Assembly: GCA_937925595.1 (NCBI GenBank)
Contig: CALALQ010000169.1
Span: 1 to 8,305 of the forward strand
Reading direction: 5' to 3'
From: an uncultured Demequina sp.
GTDB lineage: Bacteria > Actinomycetota > Actinomycetes > Actinomycetales > Demequinaceae
Length of the DNA stretch: 8,305 nt
The notes below the pieces were generated by a model that had not been told where the DNA came from, searched no databases, and was given only the letters and a program-made list of their open reading frames with translations. Within the stretch, counting starts at the first letter, position 1, and every line of letters begins with the position of its first letter. Positions 5,444 through 8,305 of the stretch are shown piece by piece. The position numbers were made by a program, and so were the translations under genes.

Positions 5444-7601
5444 GGAGCCGAAGCACGGAAACGACGTGAAGGCGAAGATCTTCAACTTCCTGATGAAGCT
5501 GGGGGAGAGCGATTCAACACCCGGCCTCCACATCGAGCCGATCAAGGGATCCGCTGATCCGCGCGTGCGTACGGGGAGGGTCGACCTGAACATGCGCGCG
5601 GTTCTCTTCCGCATCGACCCGCCCGACGGTGAGGTCCACTACCTCTATACCGGAACCTGGACCCACGACGAGGGGATCAGAAGGGCGAAAAGTTCGACGC
5701 TACACATCAATCAAGCCACCGGTGTCCTCGAACTTCGCGATGCGGTCACTGCAATCGGCGCAAGTGCGGCGCGCATCCCGCAGACGCACGGTCAGATCAA
5801 GCGGCAGTCGCTTCTCAGCGAGCTCGGGTATGACAAACGTGTCCTCCTCGATGGGCTCGGGTTCGAGCCACCGGTTGTCGACGCCGCGTTCGAGATCGCC
5901 CACGAGGATGCGCTCCTCGACTTCGTTTCCGAGCTCGGTACGCCCTGGCAACAGGAGGTGCTGTTGTCCATGGCGGCACAGGAGTCGGTGGATTCGATCC
6001 GGACCCGCTTGCATCTCGAGCGGGACGTCGACGCGGCTCCCGGCGCTGATGATGCGACGAAGGTGCTGGAGGCGCTTAGGCATCCCGCGAGCCGGATGCA
6101 GTTCACGTACATCGGTGACGACATCGAGGAGCTGCGACGGGTCATTGATGGCGGCGACTTCGGCGCGTGGCGCGTGTACCTCCACCCCGAGCAGCGTGAG
6201 TATGTCGAGAGGGATTACTCCGGGTGCTTCCGGCTCAGCGGCGGCGCCGGCACGGGTAAGACGGTCGTGCTCCTTCACCGGGCCCGACGCCTCGCGATTG
6301 CCGATCCCACTGCCCGAATCGTTCTCACCACTTTCACGCGCGCTCTCGCTGACAACCTCCGTCGCGATCTGGAACGGCTCGATCCGGACATCGTGTTCGC
6401 GTCCAAACCGGGTGATGCCGGCATCCTCGTGAGGGGCGTCGATCAGCTCGCCGTTGAGCTCAGAGAACTTGCTGGCGAAGCGTGGACCGAGTCCTCGATT
6501 GCGGTTTTGGGCTCGCCACGGGAACCATCCGCGCCGATCGCGGAGCCTGACTGGGCGAGAGCAATCCTCGCGGCAGGAGCTCAGCTGCCGGTCGCGTTGC
6601 AGTCCGAGACCTTCTTCTCTGATGAGTACGCGGAGATTGTCGTCTCCAACGGTGTCATTGACGCCGGGAGCTACTTCCTCGTGCGGAGGTCAGGGCGCGG
6701 CGTAACGCTCGACAGAGCGAAGCGGTCAGCCGTCTGGGCAGTGATCGACCAGATGAGGCGCGACCAACGCATCGCGGGCACGATGGGGTTCGGCGACATC
6801 GCCGCGGTCGCCGCACACTGGCTGACGTCAACGGGAACGACGTTCGCCGACCACCTGCTGATCGACGAGGGCCAAGACCTCGGCCCCGCCAAATGGAGAC
6901 TGATGCGAGCTCTTGCGGCCCCCGGTCAGAACGACATCTTCATCGCCTATGACGCGCACCAGCGGATCTATGGCAAGCCGACGGTGCTGAAACGCCTCGG
7001 CATCGATATCGTCGGACGGAGTCGTCGCTTGCGACTCAACTACCGCACGACCCTGGAAAATCTGCGGTACGCGATGGGGATCCTCGACGGCGCTTCATAT
7101 GAAGACGAAGACGGTCAGCTGATCACAGCGGGTTACCGATCTGCACGCTCGGGGCCGGGGCCGAGCTTGCATGCCACATCTTCGGACTCCGAACAGATCG
7201 ACCGGATCTCAGAACATCTCGCCGTCTGGGTCGAACAAGGTGTGAAGCCGGAGACGATCGCGATCCTCGCGGCGACGAATGTGTCTGCGAAGAAGCTCCA
7301 GCGGTCGTTGTGCCAGCGCGGGACCCCCGTCGCGTTCATCAGTGAGCCCCGACCTACCGGCGGACAGCCCGTCGTCATGACCATGCACACCGCAAAGGGT
7401 ATGGAGTTCTCCCGTGTGGTGATGTTTGACGTATCTGACGGCTCGTTTCCGCACCCGCGCGCCTACAAGGATGTGCCAGACGAGGATCGCGCTGATGTCG
7501 ACCGGCAGTTCCGATCGCTGCTGTACGTAGCCGCGAGCCGCGCACGCGACGAGCTCGTCGTCACGTGGAAAGGCGGGCCTAGTGCGCTGCTGCTGAGCTG
7601 A
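5415..7601 (+). CDS. UvrD-type SF1 helicase with RelE/ParE-like N-terminal domain
   Basis: The protein has 728 residues and is apparently complete. All core SF1A motifs are visible: Q-motif HPEQREYVE (Q260), Walker A GGAGTGKT (276-283, K282), Ia TTFTRALADNL (305-315), Walker B IDEGQD (D484, E485), III AYDAHQRIYG (511-520), IV NYRTT (542-546, R544), V HTAKGMEF (658-665) and VI YVAASRARDEL (704-714, R709). It should use ATP to move along or unwind DNA. Residues about 14-92 look like a RelE/ParE-fold domain: TPGLHIEPIKG, an R-x-R-V-D-x-N-x-RAVLF strand and a final THDE. Such a domain precedes a known group of bacterial UvrD-like helicases. A helical linker (about 105-250) separates the two parts. 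DEGQD and GxGxGKT are normal, so the motor should be active. The gene overlaps the upstream nuclease gene by 29 nt, making a nuclease-helicase pair likely. There is no sign of frameshift. Whether the RelE-like part is an active RNase or only a binding module is unknown. Confidence 0.96.
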   Translation: MPVITMAATKEPKHGNDVKAKIFNFLMKLGESDSTPGLHIEPIKGSADPRVRTGRVDLNMRAVLFRIDPPDGEVHYLYTGTWTHDEGIRRAKSSTLHINQATGVLELRDAVTAIGASAARIPQTHGQIKRQSLLSELGYDKRVLLDGLGFEPPVVDAAFEIAHEDALLDFVSELGTPWQQEVLLSMAAQESVDSIRTRLHLERDVDAAPGADDATKVLEALRHPASRMQFTYIGDDIEELRRVIDGGDFGAWRVYLHPEQREYVERDYSGCFRLSGGAGTGKTVVLLHRARRLAIADPTARIVLTTFTRALADNLRRDLERLDPDIVFASKPGDAGILVRGVDQLAVELRELAGEAWTESSIAVLGSPREPSAPIAEPDWARAILAAGAQLPVALQSETFFSDEYAEIVVSNGVIDAGSYFLVRRSGRGVTLDRAKRSAVWAVIDQMRRDQRIAGTMGFGDIAAVAAHWLTSTGTTFADHLLIDEGQDLGPAKWRLMRALAAPGQNDIFIAYDAHQRIYGKPTVLKRLGIDIVGRSRRLRLNYRTTLENLRYAMGILDGASYEDEDGQLITAGYRSARSGPGPSLHATSSDSEQIDRISEHLAVWVEQGVKPETIAILAATNVSAKKLQRSLCQRGTPVAFISEPRPTGGQPVVMTMHTAKGMEFSRVVMFDVSDGSFPHPRAYKDVPDEDRADVDRQFRSLLYVAASRARDELVVTWKGGPSALLLS

Positions 7602-7696
7602 TTCTCGCAATGCCGCCCATCACACGAGACGATGTCGAATCGACCCACAGCGAGACTTAGAACTGGGACGTCGTCGCAAAGCCGCGTATTGAGACC

Positions 7697-8290
7697 TCAA
7701 GTACGACCCATAGGACCGTCGTCCGAGTCGGGTTGGCGCCCGGCAGACATACCTGATGAAAACGGCGTTGGGGCTCTTGCGGCGCCTGGATCGGGTCGCG
7801 CCCCGGGCGTTCGAGATCGAGTGTGGGGCGTACCGGCCGCCTCACGCCTCACGTTTACCTCGATGACGACCCTCGCGGTGACGGCCCCCGGGTCGTCTCG
7901 TACCTCGTGCTCCCAAATGCGGATCGGCTGCCAACCGGCTGCGCGCAGAGCGTTGTCGGTATCGAGATCGCGGGCGCGGTTGCGGGCGACCTTTCTAGAC
8001 CAGTAGTCGCTATTGCGCACCGGAGCCTGATAATGCTCCGTGCAGCCATGCCAGAAACACCCGTCGATGAACACCGCGACCTTCCACCTCGGAAAGACGA
8101 TGTCGGCGGTCCGCCGTACGGTCGGAACGGGACGGGTAGACACCCTGAATCGAAGGCCCAGGGCATGAAGGCGACGTCGAATGATGAGCTCCGGCTCTGT
8201 GTCACGTCCCCGATTGGCCTGCATCGAGGCGCGGGTGGCCGGTGAAGAGGCCCACGACGCCGGTGGCTCCGTCGACTCGCCCTTGGACAT
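7697..8290 (-). CDS. vsr: Very short patch repair (Vsr) T/G-mismatch endonuclease
   Basis: The protein has 197 residues. Vsr nicks DNA 5' of the T in T:G mismatches that arise by deamination of 5-methylcytosine, starting short-patch repair at methylase sites. Residues matching the E. coli Vsr active site by position are E34 (E25), D63 (D51), D76 (H64), H81 (H69) and D108 (D97). The signature FIDGCFWHGC (74-83) is followed by NRARD (104-108) and GWQPIRIWEHE (119-129). C78, C83, H86 and H128 could bind the structural zinc. The Asp-for-His change at D76 and IWEHE are, as I recall, usual in actinobacterial Vsr. The enzyme core ends near residue 148. The remaining 49 residues are rich in Pro, Arg, Gly and Ser and have poorer third-position GC. 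The gene converges on the UvrD-like gene. Vsr normally sits beside a cytosine-5 methyltransferase, expected upstream beyond 8305. A role as a restriction nuclease instead of a repair enzyme is possible. Confidence 0.95.
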   Translation of the reverse strand: MSKGESTEPPASWASSPATRASMQANRGRDTEPELIIRRRLHALGLRFRVSTRPVPTVRRTADIVFPRWKVAVFIDGCFWHGCTEHYQAPVRNSDYWSRKVARNRARDLDTDNALRAAGWQPIRIWEHEVRDDPGAVTARVVIEVNVRREAAGTPHTRSRTPGARPDPGAARAPTPFSSGMSAGRQPDSDDGPMGRT

Positions 8291-8291
8291 C

Positions 8292-8303
8292 GGATCACCT
8301 CCT
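8292..8303 (-). promoter_or_regulatory. Extended Shine-Dalgarno site of vsr (12-nt anti-SD match)
   Basis: On the minus strand AGGAGGTGATCC is fully complementary to the universal 16S rRNA 3' end (GGATCACCTCCT). The GGAGG core stands 7 nt from ATG 8290. Most bacterial SD sites match 4-6 nt, so this is unusually long. It also contains TGA triplets (8297-8295 and 8305-8303) that could end a co-directional upstream gene. Confidence 0.9.
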
Positions 8304-8305
8304 CA

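Noticed and set aside
5700..6278. Minus-strand frame of 192 codons opposite the UvrD-like gene, and the plus frame at 5629-6432.
   Set aside because: Both are shadows of the helicase frame, which carries all SF1 motifs across the same interval.
7632..8245. Plus-strand frames at 7632-8006 and 7823-8245 covering the right end.
   Set aside because: They are antisense to vsr, whose catalytic signature and strong ribosome site are unambiguous.
8288..8305. Plus-strand GGATCACCTCCT looks like the 3' end of a 16S rRNA gene.
   Set aside because: The preceding sequence is the antisense of vsr codons and has no 16S helices. The match is explained as the extended Shine-Dalgarno site of vsr on the minus strand.
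1..8305. Assignment to a named system such as DISARM, BREX or Druantia.
   Set aside because: The marker proteins (DrmB/DUF1998 with a PLD protein; PglZ; DruA-D) are not present in the window, so a name would be over-reach.

Overview
The window is high-GC DNA with dense coding, GC-rich third codon positions and short GA-rich ribosome binding sites. This fits an actinobacterium, possibly Microbacteriaceae-like, but genus cannot be read from it. It contains no rRNA, tRNA, transposase, integrase or CRISPR array. All four genes are DNA-processing enzymes of the kinds found in prokaryotic defence and restriction-modification islands.

Layout. (1) Positions 1-3897, minus strand: a very large gene open at the left edge. 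It encodes a sacsin/HSP90-like GHKL ATPase domain, a long middle region, and the start of a DEAD/DEAH-type SF2 helicase (1299 residues visible, C-terminus missing). (2) Positions 3898-4111: a 214-bp divergent intergenic region, locally poorer in GC. It holds a 7-bp stem-loop in the helicase leader, a dyad around a possible -10 element, a spaced direct repeat and candidate promoters for both directions. (3) Positions 4112-5443, plus strand: a protein with an N-terminal Vsr/DUF559-like endonuclease fold and an uncharacterised C-terminal half. (4) Positions 5415-7601, plus strand, overlapping gene 3 by 29 nt: a UvrD-type SF1 helicase with a RelE/ParE-like N-terminal domain. (5) Positions 7602-7696: a short convergent gap with no convincing terminator. 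(6) Positions 7697-8290, minus strand: a Vsr (very short patch repair) endonuclease with an unusual C-terminal tail. Its Shine-Dalgarno sequence is an exceptionally long match to the 16S rRNA 3' end and reaches almost to the right edge.

How the genes may work together (inference). Vsr genes normally accompany a cytosine-5 DNA methyltransferase, which would lie just beyond the right edge. The GHKL-SF2 helicase, the nuclease and the RelE-UvrD helicase would then be the sensing, remodelling and effector parts of a methylation-linked anti-phage system. GHKL ATPases, helicases, Vsr and Dcm-type methylases recur together in restriction islands, but I cannot match this exact gene set to a named system. 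The nuclease and Vsr share a recognisable core (D, then DGxxWH, then NRxRD, then an AGY/W-x5-W segment), so the locus encodes two divergent members of the same nuclease fold.
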